From Fodinibius salicampi (GTDB taxonomy: Bacteria > Bacteroidota > Rhodothermia > Balneolales > Balneolaceae), in assembly GCF_039545095.1 (NCBI RefSeq), contig NZ_BAABRS010000004.1, positions 186,001-250,000 on the forward strand: a DNA stretch of 64,000 nucleotides, written 5' to 3'. A program made the position numbers and the translations under genes. Positions 9,518 through 19,313 of this stretch are shown piece by piece (the stretch's first letter is position 1; each line of letters opens with the position of its first letter). The notes beneath the pieces were generated by a model. The model did no database searches. It was not told where the DNA came from and worked only from the letters and a program-made list of their open reading frames with translations.

Positions 9518-10015
9518 ATGGACGCAAATGTTCTGGTTTTAAATAAGGATTATCAGCCGCTAAGTGTATGCTCAGTACATCGGTCGGTCAAGCTTCTCTT
9601 TTTGGATAAGGCCGAAATGCTACACGACTATCCCGATCGCACCCTGCGTACCGTGAGCGAGGAATATTCGTATCCTTCGGTTATTCGCTTGCGACGCTAT
9701 ATTAATATCCCATATAACAAGATTGTACTTAGCCGGAAGAATATTCTAAAACGTGATGCCAATACTTGCCAATACTGCGGTGCTGCTTACAATCTTACTA
9801 TTGATCATGTTATGCCTAAAAGCCGAGGGGGAAGAGACAGCTGGGAGAACCTTGTAGCAGCTTGCGACGATTGTAACGTAAAAAAAGGAAATCGTACGCC
9901 GAAAGAAGCTGAAATGCCGCTAAAACGAAAACCCTATCGGCCGGTTCATATTACCTTTTTACAGTCTGTCATGGGGAGTGTGCAAGAAGATTGGAAGCCA
10001 TACCTGTATATGTAG
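9518..10015 (+). CDS. HNH endonuclease family protein
   Basis: A 165-residue protein with a complete HNH fold. Zinc knuckles are C84-x2-C87 and C116-x2-C119, the catalytic DH pair is D96-H97, and N111 and the downstream NVKKGNRTP segment complete the motif. The N-terminal part (about residues 1-75) is the conserved extension of the widespread single-copy chromosomal HNH group, whose role is not established. There is no restriction, toxin or mobile-element context here, so a housekeeping nuclease is more likely than a defence role. The metal-binding and HNH assignments are direct; the biological role is unknown. Confidence 0.85.
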   Translation: MDANVLVLNKDYQPLSVCSVHRSVKLLFLDKAEMLHDYPDRTLRTVSEEYSYPSVIRLRRYINIPYNKIVLSRKNILKRDANTCQYCGAAYNLTIDHVMPKSRGGRDSWENLVAACDDCNVKKGNRTPKEAEMPLKRKPYRPVHITFLQSVMGSVQEDWKPYLYM

Positions 10016-10135
10016 TTATTTGATTACGTATTCTTTGTTATTTGGCCTCACCATTTACTGAAATGCAGCAATAATCAAGAGACTTTGACTCAATAAGACA
10101 ACCGCCTTCTTCATAAGATTTACATAAAAAATTCG

Positions 10136-10144
10136 TATTTTTAC
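10136..10144 (+). promoter_or_regulatory. Candidate -7 box upstream of mnmA
   Basis: TATTTTTAC resembles the TAnnTTTG element and is identical to the box found before pyrG (20560-20568). It lies about 70 bases before the mnmA ATG. No good TTTG partner is visible at the expected distance. Confidence 0.25.
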
Positions 10145-10213
10145 AGTTCGTTATTCACTATTAGCTATTGCTTGCTGATCTGATAACAAATAACTAATCA
10201 CCAATATCAAAAC

Positions 10214-11344
10214 ATGAGTAGTAAAGGACGAGTATTAGTGGCGATGAGTGGAGGAGTAGATTCTTCCGTGGCCGCTGTAATGCTCAAGGAACAAGGATAT
10301 GACGTCATCGGAATTACGATGAAGACATGGGATTACTCTCGGGTAGGGGGTAAATCCGACAAGGAAACGGGTTGTTGTACAATTGAGTCTATGAATGATG
10401 CCCGTGAGATTGCCGTGAAATACGGTTTTAAGCACTTTATCGTAGATATTCGCGATGAATTTGGTGATTGGGTAATAGATCGTTTTGTGGAAGATTATAT
10501 GAGCGGGCGTACACCTAATCCCTGCGTGCTGTGTAATACGCATATTAAATGGGCGGCATTACTGCGTCGTGCAGATAATCTGGGTTGTGAATTTATAGCA
10601 ACCGGACATTATGCAAACGTACGTGAAGAGAACGGCCGGTACGTGATATCCCGCGGTCTGGATCCGCGTAAGGACCAATCGTACGCTTTATGGGGTGTGG
10701 AGCAGAAGCATTTAGCTCGCACAAAATTCCCCTTAGGTAGTTATGAAAAGACAGAGATTCGGGATCTTGCAGAAGAGTTCGGACTTAATAAAGTAGCTGA
10801 TAAGCCTGATTCATACGAGATCTGTTTTGTACCGGATGACGATTATCGTCGGTTTCTTAAAGATCGTGTTGATGGTCTGGAAGAACGCGTGAAGGGCGGC
10901 AAATTTGTTGACCAGGATGGAAATATTGTTGGTGAGCACGAAGGGTATCCTTTTTATACCATCGGCCAGCGTCGTGGATTGGATCTTGCAATGGGGAAAC
11001 GGGTATACGTTACCAATATTAATCCCGACACAAATGTAATAACTATTGGGGAAAAGAAAGACTTGGTTAGTACAACCTGTAAAGCTAAGAATGTTAATCT
11101 CAGCAAATATGGGGAAGTACCTGGTGGTGAAATGGAAGTTACCGGGGCTATTCGGTATAATGATGATGGTGCAATCGGCCATCTCCGTCAAACTGGAGAT
11201 GATGAAATAGAGGTAACCTTTCCCACTGGTCGTGAAGCCATTGCCCCGGGACAGGCAGTAGTCTGTTATGAAGGGAACGATGTAGTTGCCGGGGGATGGA
11301 TACATAAAGTGAATATCGATACCGATATTTTACAAGAAGCATAA
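10214..11344 (+). CDS. mnmA: tRNA-specific 2-thiouridylase MnmA
   Basis: A 376-residue tRNA-modifying enzyme that makes 2-thiouridine at the wobble position 34 of Lys, Glu and Gln tRNAs, using ATP and a persulfide relay. The PP-loop SGGVDSS is at residues 12-18. The catalytic cysteines are C107 (NPCVLCN) and C204 (YEICFVP), corresponding to the C102/C199 pair of the E. coli enzyme. The C-terminal beta-barrel domains (YPFYTIGQRRGL and following) are complete. A hairpin terminator follows directly. A highly confident assignment. Confidence 0.96.
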   Translation: MSSKGRVLVAMSGGVDSSVAAVMLKEQGYDVIGITMKTWDYSRVGGKSDKETGCCTIESMNDAREIAVKYGFKHFIVDIRDEFGDWVIDRFVEDYMSGRTPNPCVLCNTHIKWAALLRRADNLGCEFIATGHYANVREENGRYVISRGLDPRKDQSYALWGVEQKHLARTKFPLGSYEKTEIRDLAEEFGLNKVADKPDSYEICFVPDDDYRRFLKDRVDGLEERVKGGKFVDQDGNIVGEHEGYPFYTIGQRRGLDLAMGKRVYVTNINPDTNVITIGEKKDLVSTTCKAKNVNLSKYGEVPGGEMEVTGAIRYNDDGAIGHLRQTGDDEIEVTFPTGREAIAPGQAVVCYEGNDVVAGGWIHKVNIDTDILQEA

Positions 11345-11369
11345 TTTATATGAATGCTGTTCGTTATTT

Positions 11370-11403
11370 AGTCTGCTCAAATATTATTTGGGCAGACTTT
11401 TTT
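11370..11403 (+). terminator. Intrinsic terminator of mnmA
   Basis: AGTCTGC (11370-11376) pairs with GCAGACT (11392-11398). The stem is extended inside by CAAAT/ATTTG with one wobble and is followed by a run of T. It lies 25 bases after the mnmA stop. Confidence 0.85.
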
Positions 11404-11489
11404 ATTGAATGGATGTAACATATGGTGGTGGATATCCGTCTACGACTACCAAACATTATTATCAACTATGAACTTTAAATAATTTTACT

Positions 11490-12236
11490 ATGCAGAAGGC
11501 CAGCTATTATTTGTCAGCAATGCTCATGGTTGCTTGTTTTACGCAACCCGCAACCGCACAGTTTGAAGGAGAAATTACCTTTAAAACCTACGAATACAGC
11601 AAGGGGCAGGAAAAAGAATCTGATGGGTTTAATCTTTATGTCAGGCCTGACCGTATTTTACTGCAGGGAGAGAATCAATACCAATTTATGGAATCTATTC
11701 AAACAGAAGGGGTTTTGGTGCGACTGGATAAACAGGATTTTGTATTTCTGACGGGTGATAGCAAGGCGCTTCAAATTGCGAAGTCAGATATTACCTCTAT
11801 GATGAAAATGTTTGGAAATGATGCTAAGGAAACTGCAGATGATTATGATATTCGGTACAGCAGAACCGGAGATACAAAGGATATAAGAGGATACAAGGCT
11901 GAAAAGTTTATCTTCAGAGAAGAGGAGGATGGAGAAAACGATAACTCAGTGGTATGGATGACAAAAGAGATAGACGTTAATTGGGGAATGTTGGCCGAAC
12001 CATGGAACGATAATATGGATGCCCTGATTAGCAGTAGCTTCCCCGCAGATATTATTTTTAAAGAAAAATATTTTCCGCTAAGAGTAGAACTATATTCAAA
12101 AGGTGAATTGCGATCGGTATTGGAGGCTACGAAAGTGAGTAAAACTCCGGTAGATCGCTCGCTGCTCGAAGTAAGTTCCGATGTTAAATTGATGAATTTT
12201 CAACAATATCTTTTCCAAAAGATGAATGATCGCTAG
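11490..12236 (+). CDS. Exported DUF4412-like protein
   Basis: A 248-residue exported protein. The signal peptide covers about residues 1-23 (cleavage near ATAQ), and the mature part starts FEGEITFKTYEYS. This pattern (a GxIxFK-type opening strand, then alternating strands, a central NLYVRPDRILLQG segment and a DIRGYKAEKFIF-type motif) is that of the DUF4412 family of periplasmic or outer-membrane-associated beta proteins in Bacteroidota-like bacteria. No catalytic residues are recognised. It lies in its own transcription unit between the mnmA terminator and the phosphoesterase. The function is unknown. Confidence 0.6.
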   Translation: MQKASYYLSAMLMVACFTQPATAQFEGEITFKTYEYSKGQEKESDGFNLYVRPDRILLQGENQYQFMESIQTEGVLVRLDKQDFVFLTGDSKALQIAKSDITSMMKMFGNDAKETADDYDIRYSRTGDTKDIRGYKAEKFIFREEEDGENDNSVVWMTKEIDVNWGMLAEPWNDNMDALISSSFPADIIFKEKYFPLRVELYSKGELRSVLEATKVSKTPVDRSLLEVSSDVKLMNFQQYLFQKMNDR

Positions 12237-12305
12237 TGTTGATGGTAATTGACGTTGGCTTCCCTTTCCCTAAACTAAAATATCAAGGAATAAAATTTAT
12301 TTGAT

Positions 12306-13490
12306 TTGCCCTGGCTTTTAAGGATGACTTTGCTAGTGGCGCTGCTAATGCTGCCGGCTGTTTTATATTTGATCTGGAGATATCGCTATAGCTCCCGTAT
12401 TCTTTTGCCGGAATCATCCGGATGGTCTTTTACTTTGCCCATGATAGTTGGTTCCTTTTATCTTTTTCCGGCAGCTGCTCTTGTCTATTTCTATATTGTT
12501 GGTGATATAGATATCCTTAAGTTCCCCAAATTGTTGACCTACTGGTTTTGGTTTGGATTGGTGTTTGTCTTTCAGTTAACCACCTGGGTATTGATAGCAG
12601 ATGGCATACAGCTCATCGCCTCATTTGTATCCGATCAAAGGCAGACCATAAAGTACCTGTTTGCTCAGAGTTTATTCGTCCTTTTTGTGATTATCTTTTG
12701 TTTTACCGGCTGGAAGACCTACAGAGATACCACACAGGTAGAAGTAAATAATGTTACGTTGCCGGTTAAAAACCTACCTGAAAAGATGAATGGATTTAGA
12801 ATCGTACATATCACCGATATTCAGGGGGATGAATACACCGGCCGCCGCGAGATAGCAAATTATGTTGATAAAATAAATAAGGAGCAGCCGGATATCGTTG
12901 TTTTTACCGGGGATCTTATCTCTTATGGTACTGATTTTATTAAAAGCTCAGCCGAAGAATTTGGACGAACAGCAGCCCCTTTGGGGACCTATGCTGTTGT
13001 CGGTGATCATGACTATTGGGCCGGAACGGAAAATGTAGAAAAGGCTCTCCAACAGGAAAATATTCCATTGCTAAAGGATGAAAACTATACTATAGAAGTT
13101 GACAGCTCTATTTCGGTATTGATTACCGGGGTAACGGAAGTATATAGTAAAAGTTCTTCTCCTGCTGTTGTTGATTCGCTCACAGAGACGGCCGGAGCAG
13201 CTACGCTGAAAATTTTATCTTCTCACCAGGTCAAAGACCATCTGATTCAGAGTAGTAAGAATAGCAATTATGATATGATACTGGCTGGCCATACGCATGG
13301 CGGACAGATACATGTACCATTTTTAGGAATGCGTTTTTCGGCAGCAGGACGGGAAACACCTTATGTCGGAGGATTGTACCGGGAAGATAATCTGCCGATC
13401 CATGTTAACAACGGTTTAGGGTTTACACTGGCTCCCATTCGGTATGATGCCCCGCCTGAAGTTACCGTTATAGAATTATCCACGGAATAA
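12306..13490 (+). CDS. Membrane-anchored metallophosphoesterase with altered metal ligands
   Basis: A 394-residue protein with about four N-terminal membrane segments (residues 1-150) and a C-terminal calcineurin-like phosphoesterase domain resembling YkuE-type enzymes. Motif I reads TDIQ, with D171 but Q173 in place of the usual histidine. Motif II is GD with D203. Motif III reads GDHD with D234 where asparagine is normal. The final GHTH motif (H329, H331) is intact. Activity or metal preference may therefore be unusual. The start is uncertain: TTG at 12306 preceded by AAGGA about 16 bases upstream, or ATG at 12324. Confidence 0.8.
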   Translation: MPWLLRMTLLVALLMLPAVLYLIWRYRYSSRILLPESSGWSFTLPMIVGSFYLFPAAALVYFYIVGDIDILKFPKLLTYWFWFGLVFVFQLTTWVLIADGIQLIASFVSDQRQTIKYLFAQSLFVLFVIIFCFTGWKTYRDTTQVEVNNVTLPVKNLPEKMNGFRIVHITDIQGDEYTGRREIANYVDKINKEQPDIVVFTGDLISYGTDFIKSSAEEFGRTAAPLGTYAVVGDHDYWAGTENVEKALQQENIPLLKDENYTIEVDSSISVLITGVTEVYSKSSSPAVVDSLTETAGAATLKILSSHQVKDHLIQSSKNSNYDMILAGHTHGGQIHVPFLGMRFSAAGRETPYVGGLYREDNLPIHVNNGLGFTLAPIRYDAPPEVTVIELSTE

Positions 13491-13506
13491 GTAAATAGGT
13501 AATCTA

Positions 13507-15606
13507 TCAGGTATCGTTTTCTATTAGTTCAATCATTTTATCAGCGTTATGAGTTGGTAGTTCGCAACTATAATTTTGACAAACATAGGCAGTGGCTTCC
13601 TGCTCCTTCACAGGAAAGTCTTTAAGAAAGGGGGCTAGTTCTTTTATTGAATCATCATCTGGATCATTTAATAAGACAAGAGTGTTTGGCAAAAATCGGG
13701 CCTGCAAAGATTGAAGTAAATCCTGTGTGGATTTCTTATCTTTTTCTCCGCTGATAATGACTTCTTTTCCTCCCGAAAATGTAAACAGAACGTTTTGGAG
13801 GGCAAAGCCAAAGCTGGTGGGAGCCTTTTGCATGTTATCAGCAAAAATTTGGTGCATCTGGTCCGCCATTTCTTCCCATTTGGAATTGCCGGTCAGACGC
13901 CCGAGACGAAGCAGGTTTGACCAGGCTACGGAATTACCAGAAGGAAGGGCGCCATCATGAAGCTCTTTCGTCCTTCCCAACAACTCTTCGGCCGACTCGG
14001 ATGTGAAATAGAAACCTCCATTTTCGTCATCCCAAAAAAGATTGATAAGCGTTTTATTAAGAGTTATTGCCTTTTCTAAATAGGAAGATTTGAACGTAGA
14101 TTCATAAAGTTCAATAAGTGCCCAGGTCAAAAAGATATAATCGTCGGCATGGGCATCAATCGCTGTTTTACCGTTTCGAAAGCGATGTTTAAGTGTACTA
14201 TTATTCCACAGGTGACTTTCTACAAATGAAAAACAGTTTTCAGCCTGTTTGAGGTATGTTTTTTCCTCAAAAACTCGTCCGGCTTTGGCCAGTGCAGCAA
14301 TCATAAGACCATTCCAGTCGGTTAATATTTTATCATCGAGTAGGGGAGGGGTACGTTCACTTCGCACTTCCAGCAGTGTTTCCCGAATGGAATGAATGAG
14401 CTGGCTTAACTTTTCTGAAGACATATTGCGTTCATTTGCCAGCTGGGAAATAGATTTTGTTAGATGCGGAATATTTTTTCCGGTTTTTCGGCCAGTGGCT
14501 TCATCTTGGTGATTACCCTCATCTGATAAGTTAAATACCTCGATAGCCAACTCTGCTTCGGTTTGAGGAAGAGCTTCCCTGATTTCTGAAATGCTCCATA
14601 CATAGAATTTCCCTTCCTCTCCTTCACTGTCTGCATCTTCAGCTGAATAAAATCCACCATCCGCATGTTGCATTTTCCGCTGCACATAATGGAAAATTTC
14701 ATCAGCTGTTTTTTTAAAGAGAGAATTGTTTGTACACTGCCACCCTTCAGTATAGGCCATCATCAGCATAGCCTGATCATATAACATCTTTTCAAAATGG
14801 GGTAAAAGCCAGTGGCGATCGGTAGAATAACGATGGAAGCCCAATCCTACCTGATCAAATAGTCCGCCCTGCCGCATATTCGTTAGGGTTTTTTCTACCA
14901 TCTGTATAGCTTCGGTATCTCCCGTTTGCCTAGCATAGCGTAGTAGAAACATAAGCTTATGTGATGCGGGAAACTTTGGGGCGGAACCGAATCCACCGTG
15001 TTGCTTATCGAACTGTTTTTTGAAATGACGGTAAGCTTTGTCTACGGCTGATGAATCGAGCGGATTGCCCGGAGAGAATTTATTGGACTTTTGAAACGCT
15101 TTTATAATTTGGTCAGTGGATTTTTTAATCTTTGAGCGTTCCTTTTCCCATAATTGACTAATCCAGGGGATAAGCTCGTGCATGCCGGGTCTTCCCTGGC
15201 GCCCCCGGCGCGGAATATAGGTCGCAGCATAAAAGGGTTCTTTTTCCGGTGTAAGAAATACATTAAGGGGCCAGCCTCCACTACCTGTAAGCATCTGGCA
15301 GACGGGCATATACGTATTATCAATATCAGGTCGTTCTTCCCGGTCGACCTTGATATTGACAAATGCCTGGTTCATCATGGCTGCTGTTTCTTTGTCTTCA
15401 AACGATTCATGAGCCATAACGTGACACCAATGACAGGTGGCATAGCCAATGGATAAGAATACCGGTTTGTCCTCTTTTCGGGCCTTTTCAAAGGCTTCTT
15501 CCCCCCAGGGGTACCAGTCTACCGGATTGTGGGCATGCTGAAGTAGGTAGGGACTGGATTCATCCGCCAGTCGATTTGTATTCTGTTTGTTTTTATTTGA
15601 GGTCAT
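13507..15606 (-). CDS. DUF255 thioredoxin-domain protein (YyaL/SSP411 family)
   Basis: A 699-residue protein of the family containing bacterial YyaL and mammalian spermatogenesis-associated protein 20. The N-terminal 170 residues are a thioredoxin-like domain with the family hallmark [15 protein letters not shown] and a CHWC redox motif (C58, C61). The rest is an (alpha/alpha)6 toroid of the N-acylglucosamine 2-epimerase/glycosidase type (for example [13 protein letters not shown] and [17 protein letters not shown]). The biochemical role is not established. Its start overlaps the stop of mgsA by 4 bases, so the two are one operon. Convergent with the phosphoesterase upstream. Confidence 0.9.
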   Translation of the reverse strand: MTSNKNKQNTNRLADESSPYLLQHAHNPVDWYPWGEEAFEKARKEDKPVFLSIGYATCHWCHVMAHESFEDKETAAMMNQAFVNIKVDREERPDIDNTYMPVCQMLTGSGGWPLNVFLTPEKEPFYAATYIPRRGRQGRPGMHELIPWISQLWEKERSKIKKSTDQIIKAFQKSNKFSPGNPLDSSAVDKAYRHFKKQFDKQHGGFGSAPKFPASHKLMFLLRYARQTGDTEAIQMVEKTLTNMRQGGLFDQVGLGFHRYSTDRHWLLPHFEKMLYDQAMLMMAYTEGWQCTNNSLFKKTADEIFHYVQRKMQHADGGFYSAEDADSEGEEGKFYVWSISEIREALPQTEAELAIEVFNLSDEGNHQDEATGRKTGKNIPHLTKSISQLANERNMSSEKLSQLIHSIRETLLEVRSERTPPLLDDKILTDWNGLMIAALAKAGRVFEEKTYLKQAENCFSFVESHLWNNSTLKHRFRNGKTAIDAHADDYIFLTWALIELYESTFKSSYLEKAITLNKTLINLFWDDENGGFYFTSESAEELLGRTKELHDGALPSGNSVAWSNLLRLGRLTGNSKWEEMADQMHQIFADNMQKAPTSFGFALQNVLFTFSGGKEVIISGEKDKKSTQDLLQSLQARFLPNTLVLLNDPDDDSIKELAPFLKDFPVKEQEATAYVCQNYSCELPTHNADKMIELIENDT

Positions 15607-16112
15607 TCTTCTTCATCAACTTCTTTTGTAAAGCGCTGACTATAGTCTACCAAAAAACGGTCATAACTGTCATTGAACAGCTCAGACGAAATCATAAAGT
15701 CGGCAGACGATCGATTACAGGCCACAGGAATATTGTATAATACCCCGATGCGAAGCAGAGCCTTAACATCTACATCGTGGGGTTGGGCCTGTAGTGGATC
15801 CCAGAAGAAAATCATCATATCAATTTCGTGCTTAGAAATAGCGGCTCCTATCTGTAAGTCACCTCCCAGTGGGCCACTGCTAAAACGAGTTACATCCAAT
15901 CCTATCTTATCGGCAATTAATTGTCCTGTGGTACCGGTGCCAAATAAATTGTGTTTAGAAAGAGAACCTTGGTTGAAGTCACACCAGTCGATCAGATCTT
16001 CTTTCCGGTGATCGTGAGCGACAAGTGCTATATTTTTTTTACTCGACATGTTCTTTGAGCTATGTGCAATAGGTGGATTGGCATTCTTATAACTCTTGTT
16101 ACTGTTATTCAT
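15603..16112 (-). CDS. mgsA: Methylglyoxal synthase
   Basis: Converts dihydroxyacetone phosphate to methylglyoxal plus phosphate, a phosphate-releasing bypass of lower glycolysis. Family motifs are intact: ALVAHDHRK near the N-terminus, GTGTTG phosphate-binding loop, [12 protein letters not shown] with the catalytic aspartate, FFWDPL and [11 protein letters not shown]. The full reading is 169 residues; the internal methionine 22 (start at 16049, MSSKKN) gives the usual length near 150, so the first 21 residues may be untranslated. It is the first gene of a two-gene operon with the DUF255 protein. A confident call. Confidence 0.93.
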   Translation of the reverse strand: MNNSNKSYKNANPPIAHSSKNMSSKKNIALVAHDHRKEDLIDWCDFNQGSLSKHNLFGTGTTGQLIADKIGLDVTRFSSGPLGGDLQIGAAISKHEIDMMIFFWDPLQAQPHDVDVKALLRIGVLYNIPVACNRSSADFMISSELFNDSYDRFLVDYSQRFTKEVDEEE

Positions 16113-16273
16113 TTTCTTAAAAGTAATTTAAAGTGATTATTGCAGAAGAAAGCTATGCTTCCTTTTCAGTAGATAAGCTAATGTAAGATACGGTAGCCCT
16201 CAAGCGGTAATTAATTTTTGTTTGTTCTTATAAAACGGGAAGAAATGACTTCGGGAATTAACATTCTAAGCGT

Positions 16274-16281
16274 TATATTTG
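16274..16281 (+). promoter_or_regulatory. Candidate -7 box upstream of ndk
   Basis: TATATTTG is an exact match to TAnnTTTG and lies 47 bases before the ndk ATG. A TTTG upstream box at the standard distance is not evident. Confidence 0.35.
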
Positions 16282-16328
16282 GGTTCTATTCACTTTTCAA
16301 AACTAATCGATAAAAAAGAGTATTATTT

Positions 16329-16760
16329 ATGGCTGTAGAACGAACGCTAACCATTCTAAAACCTGATTGTGTACGGAAAGAATTAATTGGCGAGGTAACT
16401 CGTCGCATTCAAGAAGCAGGTTTCAAAATTGTTGCACTGAAAATGACCCGGTTAACCAAAGATACGGCCGGTGGTTTTTATGCGGTTCATAAAGAACGCC
16501 CCTTTTACAATGAACTGTGCGAGTTTATGAGTAGTGGTCCCTGCGTACCAATGATTCTGGAAAAGGAAAATGCGATTGAAGATTTCCGTACTTTCATTGG
16601 AGCTACAGATCCGGATGAAGCAGAAGAAGGTACCATACGTGCGGATTTTGCAGACAGTGTAGGAGAAAATATTATTCATGGCTCCGATTCAGTAGAAAAT
16701 GGAAAGAAAGAGTCCAACTTTTTCTTTGCCGAGCAGGAAGTAGTAGCCAATAAAGCTTAG
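16329..16760 (+). CDS. ndk: Nucleoside diphosphate kinase
   Basis: A 143-residue enzyme that transfers the gamma phosphate of ATP to nucleoside diphosphates through a phosphohistidine. The active histidine is H117 in NIIHGSDS, the nucleotide-contacting lysine is K11 in LKPDCV, and the RPFY and [17 protein letters not shown] segments are standard. The length is that of the bacterial enzyme. It is monocistronic, with a strong hairpin terminator directly downstream. Confidence 0.96.
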   Translation: MAVERTLTILKPDCVRKELIGEVTRRIQEAGFKIVALKMTRLTKDTAGGFYAVHKERPFYNELCEFMSSGPCVPMILEKENAIEDFRTFIGATDPDEAEEGTIRADFADSVGENIIHGSDSVENGKKESNFFFAEQEVVANKA

Positions 16761-16768
16761 GGTAATCG

Positions 16769-16821
16769 CTTAGGGAAACCGGGCTGTTCTTATTTTTAAT
16801 CAGCAGCCTGGTTTTCCTAAG
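16769..16821 (+). terminator. Terminator of ndk with long stem
   Basis: An 18-bp stem (16769-16786 with 16804-16821) has only two G-T wobbles and a 17-base T-rich loop. A T-rich stretch follows. Confidence 0.8.
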
Positions 16822-16890
16822 ATTTATTTTGGGACTGCGATAGCGGTGGGAAGTTTATTTTTTTGTAAGTTCTGTTATATATAATGATCA

Positions 16891-18129
16891 ATGATAATGT
16901 ATAGATCATATTTTTTATCAATTCTTATTTTTCTGACCATAGGCTGTCAAGCCCAAAGCACGGATGATGCGGCGGTTACAGTAGGTGCCAAGGTTTTGTT
17001 GGATAATCATCTTGAAGAATTAGAGGGGAAACGCGTAGGACTAGTAATGAACCCTACAGCCCGGGTGGAAGGCATCCATATGTTGGATATATTGATAGCC
17101 AGGGATATTAATGTGACAGCTCTTTTTGCAGCTGAGCATGGCTTCCGTGGAGATATGGGAGCGGGAGAGACCATTGAGGATGGAATTGATCAGGCTACCG
17201 GGCTTCCGGTCTTTTCACTCTATGGTGAGAATAAAAAACCTACGGAAAAAATGCTTGATGAGGTAGATATTTTACTCTTCGACATGCAGGATGTGGGGGC
17301 TCGCTTTTATACCTACAATGTGACGATGGGAAATGTTATTGAGGCGGCTTCAGAACATGGGGTCGCCGTTTGGGTATTGGATCGGCCGAATCCTGCAGGC
17401 GGAAATTATATTTCCGGCTGGATGCTTCAGGAAGAGCATAAATCCTTTGTGGGAGCGTATCCCATTCCGATGGCGCATGGCATGACCATGGGAGAATTGG
17501 CAAAAATGATGGTCGGAGAGGAATGGATTAAATTTCAAGAAAAAGGAGAGCTTCGGGTCATTCCCATGGAGGGATGGGATCGGTCAATGACATGGCCGCA
17601 GACGGGGCTTGAATGGATTCCGCCATCCCCTAATTTACCAACCTTTCGGCACGCTTATGTATATTTGGGAACGGTACTCTTCGAAGGGGTAAATATTTCG
17701 GAGGGACGGGGTACTGCGGATCCTTTTTTAAAGGTGGGATCTCCCGCAGCTACGCTTTCTACCAGTCATATTGCCCGGCTCCGCCGTGACTTTAACGGGG
17801 TTAACATTGAACGTATTTCCTTTCGTCCCCGGTCGATACCTGGTAAGGCCCCAAATCCTAAGTTTGAAGGGGAACGCTGCCACGGTATGGAACTGCAAAT
17901 TACGGATCTGAAACGGTTTAATAATCCGGTGCATCTGGGCGTTCGCATGTTGGCAACGATGCTGGATGCGACTCCCGAGGCCGAGCTTAATGATTTTATC
18001 CAAAAGCTGAGCGGTATTAATAAAGAAGAATTGATGCGACAGTTGGAGAATGAATCGTATCTTGAACACTGGAGCCAAACGGCTGAACAGTTTAGACAGC
18101 AGCGGGCGGATTATCTCCTATACGAGTAA
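16891..18129 (+). CDS. DUF1343 lipoprotein, NamZ-like exo-beta-N-acetylmuramidase
   Basis: A 412-residue lipoprotein of the DUF1343 family, whose characterised member NamZ removes terminal N-acetylmuramic acid from peptidoglycan fragments. A lipobox (LTIGC) ends the signal peptide, the acylated cysteine being residue 17 or 19 depending on whether the ATG at 16897 or 16891 is used. Conserved family segments are present: AEHGFRG, LFDMQDVGARFYTY, VLDRPNP, the NISEGRGT loop and WIPPSPNLP. It probably acts at the envelope in muropeptide recycling. It converges on rlmB with 12 bases between stops. The enzymatic role is inferred from family membership. Confidence 0.87.
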   Translation: MIMYRSYFLSILIFLTIGCQAQSTDDAAVTVGAKVLLDNHLEELEGKRVGLVMNPTARVEGIHMLDILIARDINVTALFAAEHGFRGDMGAGETIEDGIDQATGLPVFSLYGENKKPTEKMLDEVDILLFDMQDVGARFYTYNVTMGNVIEAASEHGVAVWVLDRPNPAGGNYISGWMLQEEHKSFVGAYPIPMAHGMTMGELAKMMVGEEWIKFQEKGELRVIPMEGWDRSMTWPQTGLEWIPPSPNLPTFRHAYVYLGTVLFEGVNISEGRGTADPFLKVGSPAATLSTSHIARLRRDFNGVNIERISFRPRSIPGKAPNPKFEGERCHGMELQITDLKRFNNPVHLGVRMLATMLDATPEAELNDFIQKLSGINKEELMRQLENESYLEHWSQTAEQFRQQRADYLLYE

Positions 18130-18141
18130 ACGTAAATTACC

Positions 18142-18885
18142 TTATCGTTTGCGTTTCCACTCATAGCTAAGCAATGCCGCACTCACAGAGGCGTTTAAAG
18201 ATTCTACCTCATTTTCCATTGGAATTTGAAAGTGATAATCGCAGTGTTCAAGCGTCTTTTCCCGAATGCCGTGTTCTTCATTGCCAATGACAAAAGCAAG
18301 GGGCCTGTCTACTTTTAAGTCCCAAAGGTTCTGATTGCCCGCCATATCCAATCCTCCGATCCAAAAACCCTCATCTTTAAGCTTCATAATAGCCTGATTC
18401 AGGTTGCCGGTCCGTATAATAGGAATACGTCCTGCTGTGCCGGCCGATGTTTTGTAAACAGTCGCATTAACAGGAGCCTGACGGTGCTTTGGAACGATAA
18501 CGGCAGAAAGGCCAGCTGCCGCAGCAGTGCGAAGAATAGCACCAAAATTTCCGGGGTCCTCAATTTCATTTAAAAGTAAAATAGCTGGATAGGATTCGGT
18601 GTCTACGGTATCCAGCCAGTTGTTGAAATCTTGGTAGGGAGTAGAACTTATTAAGGCAACCACGCCCTGGTCATTGACCGAACCAACCAGCTCATAGAGT
18701 TTCTGGCCAGGTACGTGCGAGATAGGGATCCTATGATTCGAGGCCTGCTCAAAAATTTCCGAAATCTGGTTATCGTGCAGGGAATTGCGCACAAAAATTT
18801 TTTCGATATGCTCGGCTTTGTTTGAAAGAGCTTCTCGAATGGGGTTACGACCGTAGATATAAATATCGGATTGGGAATCTGACAT
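18142..18885 (-). CDS. rlmB: 23S rRNA (guanosine-2'-O-)-methyltransferase RlmB (TrmH family)
   Basis: A SPOUT-class methyltransferase, about 247 residues from the chosen start, that 2'-O-methylates G2251 of 23S rRNA in E. coli. The N-terminal substrate-binding domain begins YGRNPIREAL. SPOUT motifs follow: LLNEIEDPGNFGAILRTAA, the trefoil-knot segment FVIGNEEHGIR and the final motif ESLNASVSAALLSYE. The reading can be extended upstream to 18912, but MSDSQSD at 18885 gives the standard N-terminus. RlmB and other TrmH paralogues are hard to separate by eye; the family is certain. Confidence 0.88.
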   Translation of the reverse strand: MSDSQSDIYIYGRNPIREALSNKAEHIEKIFVRNSLHDNQISEIFEQASNHRIPISHVPGQKLYELVGSVNDQGVVALISSTPYQDFNNWLDTVDTESYPAILLLNEIEDPGNFGAILRTAAAAGLSAVIVPKHRQAPVNATVYKTSAGTAGRIPIIRTGNLNQAIMKLKDEGFWIGGLDMAGNQNLWDLKVDRPLAFVIGNEEHGIREKTLEHCDYHFQIPMENEVESLNASVSAALLSYEWKRKR

Positions 18886-18964
18886 GAAAAAATAAGGTTG
18901 AAAAAACAACAATTTCAGTTAATTTGTAGGTAATCAAAAGACCTACTAATCTTGGATATCCGTT

Positions 18965-19312
18965 ATGAGTAAATCCAGAAAACATAATAATTGGAAAATA
19001 CCATCGGATGAGCCTAATATAAGAGATTCTGCGTACAGTACCGGTATTTCGAAGTGGATCAACCAGATCCATTCGTCAACAACTATTAGCTTAGTTGCGG
19101 GAATCAGTCAGGTAGGGGTTGGTTTGGCCGTGATTACTGTTTCTATACTGGGATTTATACAGCCGATTTGGGTCTCAACACTGTTGACGATGATTTCCAG
19201 CTTGTCTACGATGATAGGTTGTTTCTTGGTGTACCATACGATTACAAAGATGCACGATCCCAATAAATTGTTGCGTGACGCAATGAAAAGAGTGACCGAA
19301 TCGAAAAATTAG
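18965..19312 (+). CDS. Small two-helix membrane protein
   Basis: A 115-residue hypothetical protein. A polar N-terminus (about 40 residues, rich in serine and lysine) is followed by two predicted membrane helices (about 42-64 and 68-92) and a short basic tail. No motif is recognised. It sits directly before another small two-helix protein (1-base gap), which in turn overlaps the GDPD gene, so the three are likely co-transcribed. It is divergent from rlmB with about 80 bases between the starts. Confidence 0.7.
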   Translation: MSKSRKHNNWKIPSDEPNIRDSAYSTGISKWINQIHSSTTISLVAGISQVGVGLAVITVSILGFIQPIWVSTLLTMISSLSTMIGCFLVYHTITKMHDPNKLLRDAMKRVTESKN

Positions 19313-19313
19313 C

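Noticed and set aside
10811-11305. Minus-strand 164-codon frame over mnmA
   Set aside because: Shadow of the mnmA coding sequence; its composition reflects antisense codons and it has no family motifs.
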